Assembly: GCA_022457155.1 (NCBI GenBank)
Contig: JAJGOT010000056.1
Coordinates: forward strand, 1,763,501 to 1,827,500
Direction of reading: 5' to 3'
Length of the DNA: 64,000 nucleotides
DNA from: Cladopsammia gracilis
Taxonomy: Eukaryota; Cnidaria; Anthozoa; Scleractinia; Dendrophylliidae
Every line of letters starts with the position of its first letter. Within the stretch, counting starts at the first letter, position 1. Shown piece by piece: positions 23,735-35,700 of the stretch. The position numbers and the translations under genes were made by a program. The notes beneath the pieces were generated by a model that saw only the letters and a program-made list of their open reading frames with translations, was not told the origin of the DNA and ran no database searches.

Positions 23735-24754
23735 TTACAAAACAGGCTGCACTTGATTTGCGCCATAATAATAGCGACGACGCAAAGAAACGCAACACGA
23801 GAAACAGCAGCAACAGTATTTAACGCAGTTTCTCCGAAATTCCGGGCTAAAAAATGCATAAACTGCAGGGTTTAAACAAGAACTCGATGCCTGCGCAATT
23901 AGACACCAAGCATATAACAAGACATTGCCCTCAGGCGACATATTGTCAAGGACTCCATACACTCTTAGCAAATCCGTAATAAAGTTCAAACCCCAGCATA
24001 CGGCAAAGACTAGAACAGCGATTATCATCAACCGAATAGATCTTGCTTTATACTTTGCGACAGCACCGTGAATTCTTCCTTTCTTGCTTCTTTTCCACAA
24101 GCTAACAGCAACCTTTGTGTAGGTAATTAGCATGTACAGGAAGGGAGCAACGAACGCCATGATAAAATAGAGCGTTTTTGACAGCTGTGTTTTCCAGTCT
24201 GTAGGCGAGTCACAGAAAGTGTAATCCCTGCACTTTTCAGTTCCATTCTTCTCTTGCCAACATATTTTTTGCAATTGACTTCTAACGCTGAAAACAAATG
24301 GCGTGGAAGTCGCGAAGGCGTAAATCCAGATACATGCCACCAAGAGCAAGTACTCTTTCAAACGACGCCGCACCAGGCTTTTAAAAGGTTGTAAAACGTT
24401 TCTTTTGCGGTCCCAAGCAATAGCCGCTAGACTACCAAATATGGCAGCGGCACACGCGAGCTCTATGAGCACTGAGGCCTTGCACCAGTGAGGATTCATT
24501 CTGATCAGTGGAACAGCGAAATGAAAGACAACATGAGTTAACGATAAATGGAAGATCAGGAAGCTTGAAATACTTGAAAGTATCTTGTGGCTTCGAAACA
24601 TAACGTAGATAACCAGAAGGTTAAGGAAGTTTCCGCAGCCAAGCAGGGTAAAGTACGCATACCACATGAAAACAACGCTGTTCGAGAACACATTTGGCGA
24701 CGATGCAAAATCAGTGCCACTGGCGTTAGTACAATTTCGTAACATGTCATTCAT
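23735..24754 (-). CDS. Intronless rhodopsin-class (class A) G protein-coupled receptor
   Basis: 339 residues with seven hydrophobic segments. The N-terminus has N-glycosylation sites (NCT, NAS). TM1 carries GNFLNLLVIYVM with the conserved Asn. TM3 ends AIAWDRKRNV at the DRY position. Extracellular loop 2 has several cysteines (ICWQ, KCRDYTFC). TM6 has VCWGLNFITDLL and TM7 has CLNPAVYAFFSPEF (NPxxY). The tail is very Cys-rich (YCCCCFSCC), suggesting palmitoylation. Oddities: the usual Asp of TM2 is replaced (HLSLTHVVF), DRY is DRK, and the Pro of CWxP is replaced. It would signal from the plasma membrane. Ligand and subfamily are not recognisable; many cnidarian class A receptors are such orphans. 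The first ATG is used; ATG at 24742 is also possible. Confidence 0.9.
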   Translation of the reverse strand: MNDMLRNCTNASGTDFASSPNVFSNSVVFMWYAYFTLLGCGNFLNLLVIYVMFRSHKILSSISSFLIFHLSLTHVVFHFAVPLIRMNPHWCKASVLIELACAAAIFGSLAAIAWDRKRNVLQPFKSLVRRRLKEYLLLVACIWIYAFATSTPFVFSVRSQLQKICWQEKNGTEKCRDYTFCDSPTDWKTQLSKTLYFIMAFVAPFLYMLITYTKVAVSLWKRSKKGRIHGAVAKYKARSIRLMIIAVLVFAVCWGLNFITDLLRVYGVLDNMSPEGNVLLYAWCLIAQASSSCLNPAVYAFFSPEFRRNCVKYCCCCFSCCVSLRRRYYYGANQVQPVL

Positions 24755-24984
24755 TTCTTGCGCACAAAAATATTGAATTTTTGCAATTCAGCCTTTTCTC
24801 AAAGGAAATCCTAAGATTTGGAGCTGTTATCTTGTAGAGTTTAATCTATGAAGTCCTAAAACATAAGACGTACTTTCCCGTAGTGATGTTTATGATGCTC
24901 AATATGTAGATGAATGCTTAAGTGCAACCACTCAAAATGGAGTTCTCCACCAGGGTTTATCTATAGTGTTGTTTGTTAGGCTAT

Positions 24985-25275
24985 GAAAGAAGGTTTTAAC
25001 TATTGACTCTGTGGATGAAATCCTACTGTTCTTTCCTGTGAAACTGTTTAATATGCATGAATATGCTGCACAAGGTGGTTCTAACTTTTAAATCTGTGGA
25101 TGAAATCCTAAAGTGTAACCATTCAAATGAAAGCTACTGAGCAGTACTTTCTTGTGGTGCTGTTTATTATGCTGTACAATGTAGTTCTAACTTAATTTTG
25201 AGTCTGTGCACGAAATGCTAAAGCGCGGCCATTTAAATGAAAGCTATAAAGCAGCAGTTTCTTGTTGTTTGTTTT
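24985..25275. repeat. Three diverged units of the ~106-bp repeat, upstream of the GPCR
   Basis: Units read TCTGTGGATGAAATCCTA, then CATTCAAATGAAAGCTAC, GCAGTACTTTC, GCTGTTTATTATGCTGTAC. They belong to the family seen in clean form at 51580-52210, here in inverse orientation to that array. Confidence 0.75.
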
Positions 25276-27249
25276 CAATATTTTTAAAGCTAAAATTGAT
25301 TTAAATTTAGACAAAAACTGCGGGTTCTATGTAGTGACAAATTAATCTTTTTCTAAAAGTCCCCACACTTTGTCAAGCTATGTAAATAACGTTATATTAA
25401 TAACATGCAAGAAATTTCAAGAAACAACAAAAATCTGAAAAAACGCCTTGACCAACAATAGCTAATACAAATAAAGCCTAATCCAGAACAAGAAAATTAT
25501 TAAAAAGTGTGGATATTTGTTTTTCTCTGGGCTACAAAAGAAAGTAGACAATTATTCATGTATTGCCAGCTGCGTTTTGACAGATATTGTGTAAACAAGT
25601 CAAGCACCGTTGAAGTTCCGTTTTAGTTTTGTATTTTTTAAAATAATTTTGCGTTTGCGAAAGGAAAAAGCCTACTTTTTAAATAATTATATTTTTTTAC
25701 ACCCGGTGCTCGCAATTAAAAATACAATGGCCAAGCGTGATTGGATGACTTTTTATTAGAAGTTTTAAGTTAAAAGGTTATTTTTTGATTAATAGAGTTC
25801 ATGCTAATTTTGTAGATTATTCAGAATATTGTGCATCTGCTTTTACGTTCAAAACGCAAAACAGCAAGCTCAGGCTTGTTTGCCACTATAAAAGTCACAT
25901 ATCTATATAACGATAATAATGTGGCATATAACATAAATCAATCCTTATGATAAATCAATCATTAACCAAACTTTCAGAATGAAACACGGGTACATTTTTA
26001 AGGGGAAAAAAATAAAAAAATGAAGGAAGGAAGGAGGGAAAAAGGATAAAAGGAAAAGCTGCATAGGGAAAAGTTTGTAGAAAGCCCGACCATCTCACGC
26101 CCTAGAAAGTTATCATAACAAAAAGAAGTTTCGAAAATAACGACCCCCCCCCCCCCTTCCCCCAGAAAGTTGAGATAAAATTTGACGGTTGTTAGTAATT
26201 CCTGAAAGTAGCGACCCCCAAAGTAACGATCCCCCGATAGTAACGACCACCCCCCCCCCCCCACCCCCCTCCACCGATAGTAACGACCCACAAAGGGAAA
26301 TTGCAGCTCTGCAAAAAACTAAAGCGGGCACTCGCGGAAAGATCGCAGGAGCACTTGCCACAATTCACGCATTTGGCTCACAATTCAATGAACCCTTTAC
26401 AGATGTCTTTTTATAACGTAAATAATACATAGTCGAGCAGTTAAGACTGAAAAGGACAGCCCTTGTTCGAAGATCCCAAATAATTATCTTTTCAATTAAA
26501 AATTATTTTAATATTTTCACATCTGTCTCGAGTTTGCAAAGGTGAAACAACGCATACATGGTACACGTAGTAACGACTTCCCGAAAGTAGCGATAATAAA
26601 AGGCTGCTAAGTCCGAAAGTAACGAGAGTCGTTATTTATAAACTAGAAATACGTGTCTCGCAGAACCTCGCGAAGCACGGGGGAGGGTGCGCCGAAAAAT
26701 GTTAGCGACGAGGGAGGGAGAGATGGAATTCCTGGTAAAGCTGCAGACGTTGGGTTGCGTGGCCACAACGGCCCCGAAATTTGAAGTAAACATTCTCGTT
26801 CCCAGTCGCTCGTCACACTGGATGACGTCAATTGGAGCTTTGTCGTGGTTTTGTTGCTAGGCAACTGCGAACACCAACCCAATATATATAAAGGTAACCC
26901 GACATTCCAACGTCCTAAAGCGATTTACGCGCGACAAATTTATAAACCTCGGAACGGTCGGGCCTTCGGCCATATTCATTGAACCAACAGTTCGTTCACG
27001 GGAATGCGAACAAAGTTCAAGTAAAAGAACCTCGTCTGACTATCCATGGTATTTAGCCATTATATAAGCATGATGCTCCCCTCGCGCAGCCCACGCAGGA
27101 GCTCCGCTCTAGTGCAAATATTTCAACCCACAGTACACAGGTGCATATTGTGAGCTCGGTTAATTAACACGCAATAGCGGAAATGCAGGCAACGGGCTTG
27201 CTTGTGACCGAGAGGCTTTTCGAAGAGTCCAAGAATCAAAATTCGAGAA
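25276..27249. other. Intergenic DNA with C-rich 'TAACGACC' repeats
   Basis: No exon seen, although this interval was searched for missing TAF5 coding sequence. At 26130-26290 and 26570-26640 a short motif recurs: AAAGTARCGACCC, ATAGTAACGACC, with poly-C runs at 26144-26156 and 26248-26260. The inverse motif (TCGCTACTTTCGGGGG, AATCGTTATTTTCGG) borders the G-rich tract at 31155-31400. Confidence 0.5.
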
Positions 27250-27256
27250 AAATCTT

Positions 27257-27782
27257 TTAACCCTTTTAACTCCCATTTGTGCTTAGGATCAAAATTCAAG
27301 AAAAATCACAAATTTCATTTTGTGAAATATTGAAAAACAAATGGCACCATGCAAAAGTACTGCTGAAGAGGTTTCATTTGAATGGTCACACCATAGGATT
27401 TCGTCAACAGACTCAAAAGTTAGAACAAATGGTACCATGCAAAAGTACTGCTGAAGAGGTTTCATTTGAATGGTCACACCATAGGATTTCATCCACAGAC
27501 TCAAAAGTTAGAACAAATGGTACCATGCAAAAGTACTGCTGAAGAGGTTTCATTTTAATGGTCACACCATAGGATTTCATCCACAGACTCAAAAGTTAGA
27601 ACAAATGGTACCATGCAAAAGCACTGCTGAAGAGGTTTCATTTGAATGGTCACACCATAGGATTTCGTCCACAGACTCAAAAGTTAGAACAAATGGTACC
27701 ATGCAAAAGTACTGCTGAAGAGGTTTCATTTGAATGGTCACACCATAGGATTTCGTCAACAGACTCAAAAGTTAGAACTACA
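27257..27782. repeat. 88-bp tandem repeat array (five units) next to one TTAA-element end
   Basis: The anchor TCATTTGAATGGTC starts at 27374, 27462, 27550, 27638 and 27726, an exact 88-bp period. The unit holds ACCATAGGATTTCRTC, ACAGACTCAAAAGTTAGAAC, AAATGGTACCATGCAAAAGT and ACTGCTGAAGAGGTTTC. The left border TTTTAACCCTTTTAACTCCC resembles the end of the complete element at 56237-56705, which carries the same 88-bp units inverted. No right terminal repeat was found, so it is a truncated relative. Confidence 0.88.
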
Positions 27783-29049
27783 CTACGTGTCTCCAACATT
27801 GACTCTATGAGAAAAAGACGTAATGCAGAATTGCGCTTGAATTGTTTGTTCAATAAATAATTTGAGCACTGGCTCATTTGATCTTATTTCACTCGTACTT
27901 TTAACATCACCCATTATTTGATCACAATCGGGCAGTGTTAGTAACACAAAACTCAATTTTATTTCACAAAATCCCGCGCATCAGACGTTCTCTGGCCTCG
28001 TCACAATATCTCTGCCTTTTGTGACAAGCCCAAACAACGACACCATATAATGCTGCATTGATAGTTTATTTACATTAGCTTATTTTCTGTTGGCGGCGAG
28101 ACAAGACCGAGGGAACGAGCCGTGGGAAACTGGGGGCCTGTTCCCCAGCGCCCCCTCGGTTCGCATTACTTTCACTCGCTCGGTCGATGGCCGATTGCGT
28201 GATTTGCTCGCCAGCTCAACTATCCAGACAGGTACTGCTAGTAGACTGCTATTAGTTTATTCAGGAGGCCGGTGTGAAGGGACCTGACGCCAGTAAGAGA
28301 TTTCTGAGTGTAAAGTGTAAGCGGTGAACAGGCGTTCTTTTCGTAGGGTACGATCCCAGTTCAAATGTCTCACTTTTCGATGATGTTCGGCTAAGGATAA
28401 AAAAAAGAAAAGAAAAAAAAAAGAAAGGTTATTTGGTACAGAAAACGGTGGCCAAACGGAGACGCAAATGGTGTTGGTAAAGTCAACTTACGTATTAAAC
28501 CTACCTCTCTAATTAGCCCCCTCTTGGAAGACGGATTTTGTAACTCAACTACACTATCTACACGTAGCCTGACAGATATGCCAAACAGTAACACGGTAAC
28601 AGTTAGTCTTGGGACACTCTAGTCTTTACACCGGTTTTCAATTGAGTGTCGAAAGTAAATTCGCAATTGCTTTGGTTTTCCATTGCTACGCTTTGTGATT
28701 GGCTAAAATGCCTCGCGCTGCTTTCTCAACTAGTCGGAAGTAAAACCAAAGCCAATCGTGACTTGCTCGCACGCGTTTTCCCGCGCTTGGCGCCGGCTTC
28801 ATGCGTTTGCTTCGAGTTCTGATTGGTTCGTTGGATTGTCTGCGCCTGTTGCGATTGGCCAGAGTGATTGCTATGGTATTGATTTTAAGATACAATTAAA
28901 AACTGCTCTTATTTACAAACTCACTTTTCGCTATTTCCTTCATCGTCTTCATCGTCAGGGTTACAAATGGAGCGCGCATTCCACAACTTTACACAGTTAT
29001 CCACACCGCCTGAATAGAGTAAGATAAGGTAATACCTTGGTAAACAGTG
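27783..29049. other. Intergenic DNA, repeat-like
   Basis: No exon supported. 28080-28290 and 28620-28880 have the CG-containing, hairpin-prone look of dispersed repeats (CTCGGTCGATGGCCGATTGC, then AAAACCAAAGCCAATCGTGA). I looked here for the last TAF5 exon and did not find it. Confidence 0.4.
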
Positions 29050-29400
29050 AGCAACGGTCACACTTTAGGATTTCATCCACAGACTCAAAAGTTCGAACCA
29101 CATTGTACAACATAATAAACAGTACCACAGGAAAGTACTGCTCAATAGCTTTCATTTGAATGGTCACACTTTAGGATTTCATCCACAGACTCAAAAGTTA
29201 GAACCACCTTGCTGTACAGCATAATAAACAGTACCATAAGAAAGTACTGCTCAATAGCTTTCATTTGAATGGTCACACTTTAGGATTTTATCCACAGACT
29301 CAAAAGTTAAAACCACATTGTACAGCATAATAAACAGTACCACAGGAAAGTACTGCTTAATAGCTTTCAAGTAAATGATCGCACTTCGGGATGTCACCTT
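29050..29400. repeat. ~106-bp repeat, about three units
   Basis: Repeats of GGTCACACTTTAGGATTTCA, ACAGACTCAAAAGTT, ACCACATTGTACARCATAAT, AAACAGTACCACAGGAAAGT and ACTGCTCAATAGCTTTC. Same family and orientation as 51580-52210. Confidence 0.85.
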
Positions 29401-29643
29401 GAATCAATAAATACAAAAAAGATCTCCCCGTATGCGTTGGGCTTACTTAAACTCCCTAATACTTGCGGCCGTGACACCAGAAATAATACAGTTTTCTCTA
29501 TCACTTCGGACACCCTTGTAACAGTGAGGCGTACGCCTCTTTTAAGTGGACAGATAGAGCTGGCCCGAGGGTGTCTAGCTTAGAGCGAGCACACTGTAGT
29601 AATAAAAGAAAAACTTATGTGTAAAAGAGACAGATTTCCAAAC

Positions 29644-29766
29644 CTGACGCCAGCATGTTCCCGTCTCTACTAAAACTTAAAGAGTACACTGTGTCCGTGT
29701 GTCCTTTCAGCTCTGTTAATAACGTCCCTTCTGCCAGGTCCCAAACGAGAATGCGTTTGTCAACAC
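29644..29766 (-). CDS. TAF5: TAF5 exon o (WD repeat), last exon found
   Basis: 123 nt between acceptor TTCTTCAG and donor GTTTGGAA. Encodes [20 protein letters not shown] then [20 protein letters not shown] and S. The next blade (S-DNTV-LWD) should follow in another exon but was not seen between here and the GPCR at 24754. Confidence 0.93.
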
Positions 29767-32700
29767 CTGAAGAATAATACAGACAACTGGTTTGGAGTAC
29801 GAGTCGAATTTTAGATCCGTTGTATCCCCTGAGCCTCCACTCTTCTCTGTTACTGACCAGCGTGCAAGGTCCTGCGCAACCCCTAGGTACTTGGTGTATC
29901 CCTGATCATAATGTATGGTACTTCATGTATCCCTTATTGTAATGTATTTAGATATATTGCAGTGTAATTTAGGGTCGGATTACAGTATCTAGGGTTGAAG
30001 CACTGATTTTAGTATTTAGGGTTAAACACGGATTCCAGTATTTCCAGTGTATCGAAAGGGTTAGTTCTTATATATGGTCTGGGCTGGCAGCATATTATCT
30101 TATATCCCTTAAAAATTACAATTTCCGGCATTTTCAATGTCCTCGGTGGTACAGTGGATAGTGTGAATGGAGCAGATCATACGGCCCGGGTTCGATTCCC
30201 CATTCTGCTGTTTTTATCTTCTTTTTCTACTGAAATAAAAACTAAGTGTTTAAATACAAAATAATAAGGGATACACCAAGTACATACCGCGCAACCTCGA
30301 CCTCATGGCTTTCACCGCGTTTAAAATGGCGTCTTGTTCAAAGCTGCAAAAGTACTCCACGTATTCTGGAGTATTTCTATAAGATCGTAAGGAAACTTCC
30401 AAACTTCGTTCTACTGTCAGTGAGTTTGGTTGATATTAAAGACTTATGCGCCACAAGGTAAATGACGTCGACAATATTGTCAAAGTTTTGCACTTGGTGA
30501 AATATTTTACTTCAGACGATTTCATTCAGAAAATATCAGTCTTTCTAGATGGTAAAAATTTGATGCTGCAGGGCACCCGTTCCTGCTCTCTGAAAAAAAA
30601 AAATCATCAATTCGCAAAATAAAACTCCAGCAGTGCCATACAAAAGGTTATATCTATAACCGAGATAAAATCAACTTTTACTTCTCAAGAACATTGTTAT
30701 GCTGTACGAAGAAAATCGCAAACAAAAACACGTTATTCGAGGACTTGGTATAGATTGAGAACTAACCTGAGGAAGCAAGGTAGCGGCCGTCAGGAGAAAA
30801 TGCCAGCGAATAGATGGCTCCCTGAATACGAGCAAAAACATGAGTCAGTAAGGGGTAGCGCGCTGTTCACTACGTTCATGTTGTTTCCGTTGCAACGTGC
30901 TGCATAAAGCGACACGAAATCAACCGATTTCATCGCTGATGAAGACTAACAGTTATAGCACTGCGATCAACATCCCAAAGTGACTCCACCTTGGGACAAA
31001 TGAACAAGCATTCATCTGTTTTACAAACGACGATGAACAGTAACCACATTTTTAGCACACTTGGGAGTTAATGGGGTTAAGAATTTTACGTTATTCCAGG
31101 TACAGTCAGGTTCCACTCTGACCGTGAGGCTCATACCATAAAGTTCCAGGGGGTCGCTACTTTCGGGGGGAAGGGGGGAAGGGGGGGAAATGGAAGGGGG
31201 AAGGGGGGAAGGGGGGGAAGGGGGGAAGGGGGAAGGGGGGAAGGGGGGAAGGGGGGGAAGGGGGGAAGGGGGGGGAAGGGGGGAAGGGGGGGGAAGGGGG
31301 GAAGGGGGGGGAAGGGGGGAAGGGGGGGAAGGGGGGGAGGAAGGGGGGAAGGGGGGAAAGGGGGGGGAAGGGGGGAAGGGGGGAATCGTTATTTTCGGAA
31401 ATTAACGGTATATACTTTTATCATTTGCTCGCTCATTAGTATGTTATTGACGTTATTGAGCTTGTCACATAAGTATTTCAAATATATTGGTCGATTCAAT
31501 GAACGTGCAAAAACAGAATGAAACCAGTGTTTCCCCAATACAGGCCGAGCAAGCGAGTTCAATAAAGGTTATATATGGTTATTATATATTATCATATATA
31601 AGTTTATTATATGGCTCTTTCGCAAATGCGTGTCTATTGAAAAGTACGCGAGCTTCAAAGACGAACGTTAAGTATTGTTATTAAGTTCAGACATTTTTGC
31701 AAACGTTTTGACAAAATTGTAAGGAAGAAACCTAGGTAGAAATTTTCTTTGGAACATGTTTCAGTGAAATCAATTAGTTACAAGTCCATCTTAGCGGTCC
31801 GTGTAGGAAGATTAGGACCACTCAGGGAACCAAGCAGAACGCTCCTTTTCATCGTCGATCCAGTAGCCACGCAGCTCTTAACAACCTCTAATTTCATTGG
31901 ACCTGGGTATCACGCAGCTCTATTGTTTTCAGGGCTAGGGTCCATTGTTGTGTTGTTTGTTCTATTGTTTTCTCAGCCAATCAGAGAAGACCTTGAAAGA
32001 GCTGCGTACCGTCCCCGTCGACCAGTTCAACCATATAATATGAATATATTAATATAAATAACACATATTACGGCCCCTTCGGTGTGCTATTCAGTACCCA
32101 GTCTCTCCCGTACCTTATGTCCGGTGAAAAACCGGACCGAGCTGCCTGTGTTCAGATCCCAGAGTCTTACAGTTCGATCACATGACCCAGTAGCGACGTA
32201 GTTGCAGTTGGGATGAAAGGCGACCCTCTAGGAAAGCAAACGTAAGATGAGATATGATGACATTAGAGAAAAAAGGAATTACATAAAATGAAATGAAATG
32301 TAATTGCTGCGGAACGAGCGTAGCGAGTGAGCAGCAACATAATCAGGATTTAAGAGAAATATATGAGAAAAAAATATAAGCTAGGAAAAATCTCGATTTG
32401 ATCGCTTTTTACCAGAATTCACTGCGCCACGAACAATAGCCTCGCTTGCTGCTTCAGCTCAGTGTTCGCTGCGAGATTTGTAATTCAGTATTTTGGTCCA
32501 ACATGTCCCAGTCGAAATCGGAACTGAAGTGTCGAAGACTACTACGAATTGAGCGGGGACTGCGAGGCATGGTGATAGGACCGTTGAATGGGAAAGATTT
32601 TCGAAGATTGTACGGAATAAAAGACAAATTTATTTTGAAATCACTCCGACAGGGGTCGATGAGACTGGGCTGAGCTGAGCGCTTGGGGACGCGAAACCTG

Positions 32701-35700
32701 AGCTGTGCTTGGGAGACGTGAACACACAGTAATTAACCTAAATTTTCACACCTTCCTCTGGTGAACCGTCCTTCACTCAACAATATTCTACAGACATTGC
32801 TGGAACTTGATGCGTGAATTACAAACCAAAATTAGTCTTATTAGCTGGAATTTTCGTCGATTCATCCCGGTTACATTTGCTTTGGTTCCCCTCAAAAAAC
32901 GAAAGAGAAAATTCTGTAATACCAGCGAGACGATAAAACAGCATTATTACAACAAATTTACCGCAGCAATTACTATCCTTTGGATACGCTAGTTTCATAA
33001 AACATAAATCTAACATTTGCTTATCAGTAATATCGTTGAATATTCGCTTAATTAAGTAGTAAAATTATGTTAATCGCTTTTAGTAAAGCTACTAAAAGTG
33101 TACTTAGCACATTTACTATTACCGTCTTTATCAACAGTTAACATAGATTGATATAGGCAGGGTAAATCGCAGTGTTAGTCCTGAAAAGTGTCCAAAATAC
33201 TATTCAGTAGCGACTGCTGGGGAAGGGACCGGAAAGTCTATCCCCCGCCCTCCTGTCTGGATCCGCTTCTATTGTTTATTTTGGAGGGTAACTGAAAGAT
33301 GGTGCAGTATACCCCTCCCCTCCCCACAAAAAAAAAAATTGTTTAAGAAAGTGAGACTCTTACATTGACATCAGATACGTGACCAGCCAAGATCCTGAGT
33401 GGCTGCGGGTGGTCTGTGCTCCACAGGCGGGCAGTGCGGTCATGTGACGCTGTGGCGAAGTAGTGCCCCCGAGGACTGGGGAGAGATTCATAATGTTACT
33501 GTCCTTTTTGCTGACGTCACCGTTGACATTTTGTTTCATTAGCATACAAATACAGTCCTTTGATTAAACGTTGTCACTGATCGGTCTTACCCCTACGCGA
33601 CCAGACCGAAAGGGAGTATGGGTGAATTAAAATGCATGATTAATTATTTTCTATCGCGTTTACAATGGAGAACAAAACTCCCGTTTGTCTTCGCGTGCTT
33701 CGCAAAGACAAGAGTCGCTTCGATACATATTCTGTTAAGGACGTTCCGTATTTTGATAATGTGCAGCTATTGAATGTGAATTGATTCTCTCCATAATCCT
33801 TTTCGGTCTGGTCGCGTAGGGATGAGACCGATTTCAATGACAACGTTTAATCAAAAGACTGTATACGTACCGTGCTACGTACGAATTGACTTCAAAAGTT
33901 GAAAGACCTTGTTAAACTTTAGTTATCTATGCAATTCTTAGCTCTGTGCGCGTAATTTTAAAGGAAATATCAACTATCAAAAACTGCAAAATTTCTGGGT
34001 GGCAAAACCCGTCATGAATTTGAACCTGGCATTCTTGGGAGTAACAAGGGTTAAATTTTATAGTAAAGTTGTGAAAGGGAAACTGTGCTTGGTTCGAGTT
34101 ATAGAGACTCTACTGTTATCAATAAAACACAAATGGTATTATTGGGCCGTGAATCCAAAAATTATTATTTTACTCACCAAAACTGCACGTCCCAGACTGG
34201 ATAATTATGTCCCTTGAAACACACTAAAGAGCTAAAGGTGTATAGACTCCACAGCCGGACTGCATGGAAAACAAGAATGTTAGAATACAGCAAAAGGAAA
34301 ACAACAACAACAACATAAGTGCCTATTGCACCAAAAGCGAAAAAACACGGACCGGACCGACCGCATAAAAACATGATACGGATCGTTTACTAGCGCAAAA
34401 ACATGCGATGCGCAGTGTTCTCCTTATCAGGCGGTAACAGGTAAAAGTTACCGCTTGAAGCAAAAATTTTTACCGCCTGCAATCACTTGGAGGTTTTTGA
34501 AATTCAACAGAGTGTTGTGTAAGGAATGAATTATAAAATTCTTGTAACTTGTTTTACCAATAAATGATGGAAATGGGGTTTCAGAGAACTACCCCCTAGG
34601 AAAGTGGGCCTCAGGTGCACACTTTTAGTTTTACCGGTTAGGAATGCTCCGTTACCTGCCACGCTAAAATTTAGGGAGAACACTGGATGCGTACTGCATT
34701 TTTAACAGGTCCAAACCCTAATCAATGTACTGTAGTGTACAATTACTCATTAACACATTTAAGCTCAGTTTTAACTGAGGAAAAAGTTACTTTAGCGACT
34801 ATCGTATTAATTAATACCTGTCCTGTCCGCGGAAGATGAGAGAAGAAAGGAGTTATCGTTGTTAAAACTCGTTGAAAATACGGGTCCTGAATGGCCAATC
34901 AGGCGTCTACACTCCGCGGCAGTTCTGCGGGGTATAAGACAAGGGTGATTTAAGAGAATACATGTGTTTTTATTTCGACTGTCGATCACTATGTTTTTCC
35001 TTGGGAAACTGTAAGACCAATCACATGCATGCTTGGAGATGTGAAATTCCGCATATTTCCGAAAACGAACTTTCAGTCATTTTGTATTGCCACAAAACGT
35101 TCGGGTCCTTTTTCAAAAATTTCCTAAAGTATGACAAAGATAACCGAGGGAGATCCGGAGGTGTTTCAACTTTATACCTGTCCAACAGTTTACAGCGACG
35201 TACCAACCAGAAGACCACAACGCAAAAACACAACTTCTTTAACAAAAAACAACGATACACCAGATGGACTAACCTGTGATCCATTATTCGTTCAAGAACG
35301 TCCTCTGCAGGAAGAAACAACGTAGAAACACGTTTACTGACGGGTCAGTATACAGTTGAATTTTCTAATATTTGCAAATATAAATTTAGGAATCTTTTCA
35401 ATTTTTAAGCGTTATTATATTTGATGGTCAAGGGTCAAGAGCTCAAGATTTCGGGAATTTTGTAAATTGTTGATCACGTTTTGATGCCATTTTACTGACC
35501 TGCTTCCTTGTCGATTTGAGCGAGTTCAGAGGGCGGTTTGAGCATGCGCAGTTTCTTTGGAGTGAGGCTCCACACACGAACACTGCTGTCCTCAAATCCA
35601 CCGGACAACAGGCTCGAGTCCTCCGATATGCTAACCGTGTTTAAACTGCAAGAAAAGCACTTTTTAAAAGCTATGTCCACGTTTTCAAAGCATCCCCTAC

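Noticed and set aside
26643..26882. Candidate TAF5 3' exon on the minus strand
   Set aside because: It shows no WD signature, no fitting acceptor and a repeat-like CG-rich composition.
27257..27782. A CRISPR-like array (regular 88-bp period)
   Set aside because: There are no unique spacers; the whole unit repeats, and the context is eukaryotic.
27279..27860. Frames encoding repeated 29-residue peptides
   Set aside because: 88 bp is not a multiple of three, so the peptides shift frame from unit to unit; the array is non-coding. The mirror frames at 56293-56649 are the same case.
31190..31405. Gly/Glu/Lys-rich 71-codon frame
   Set aside because: Translation of the purine tract; no start context or splice sites.
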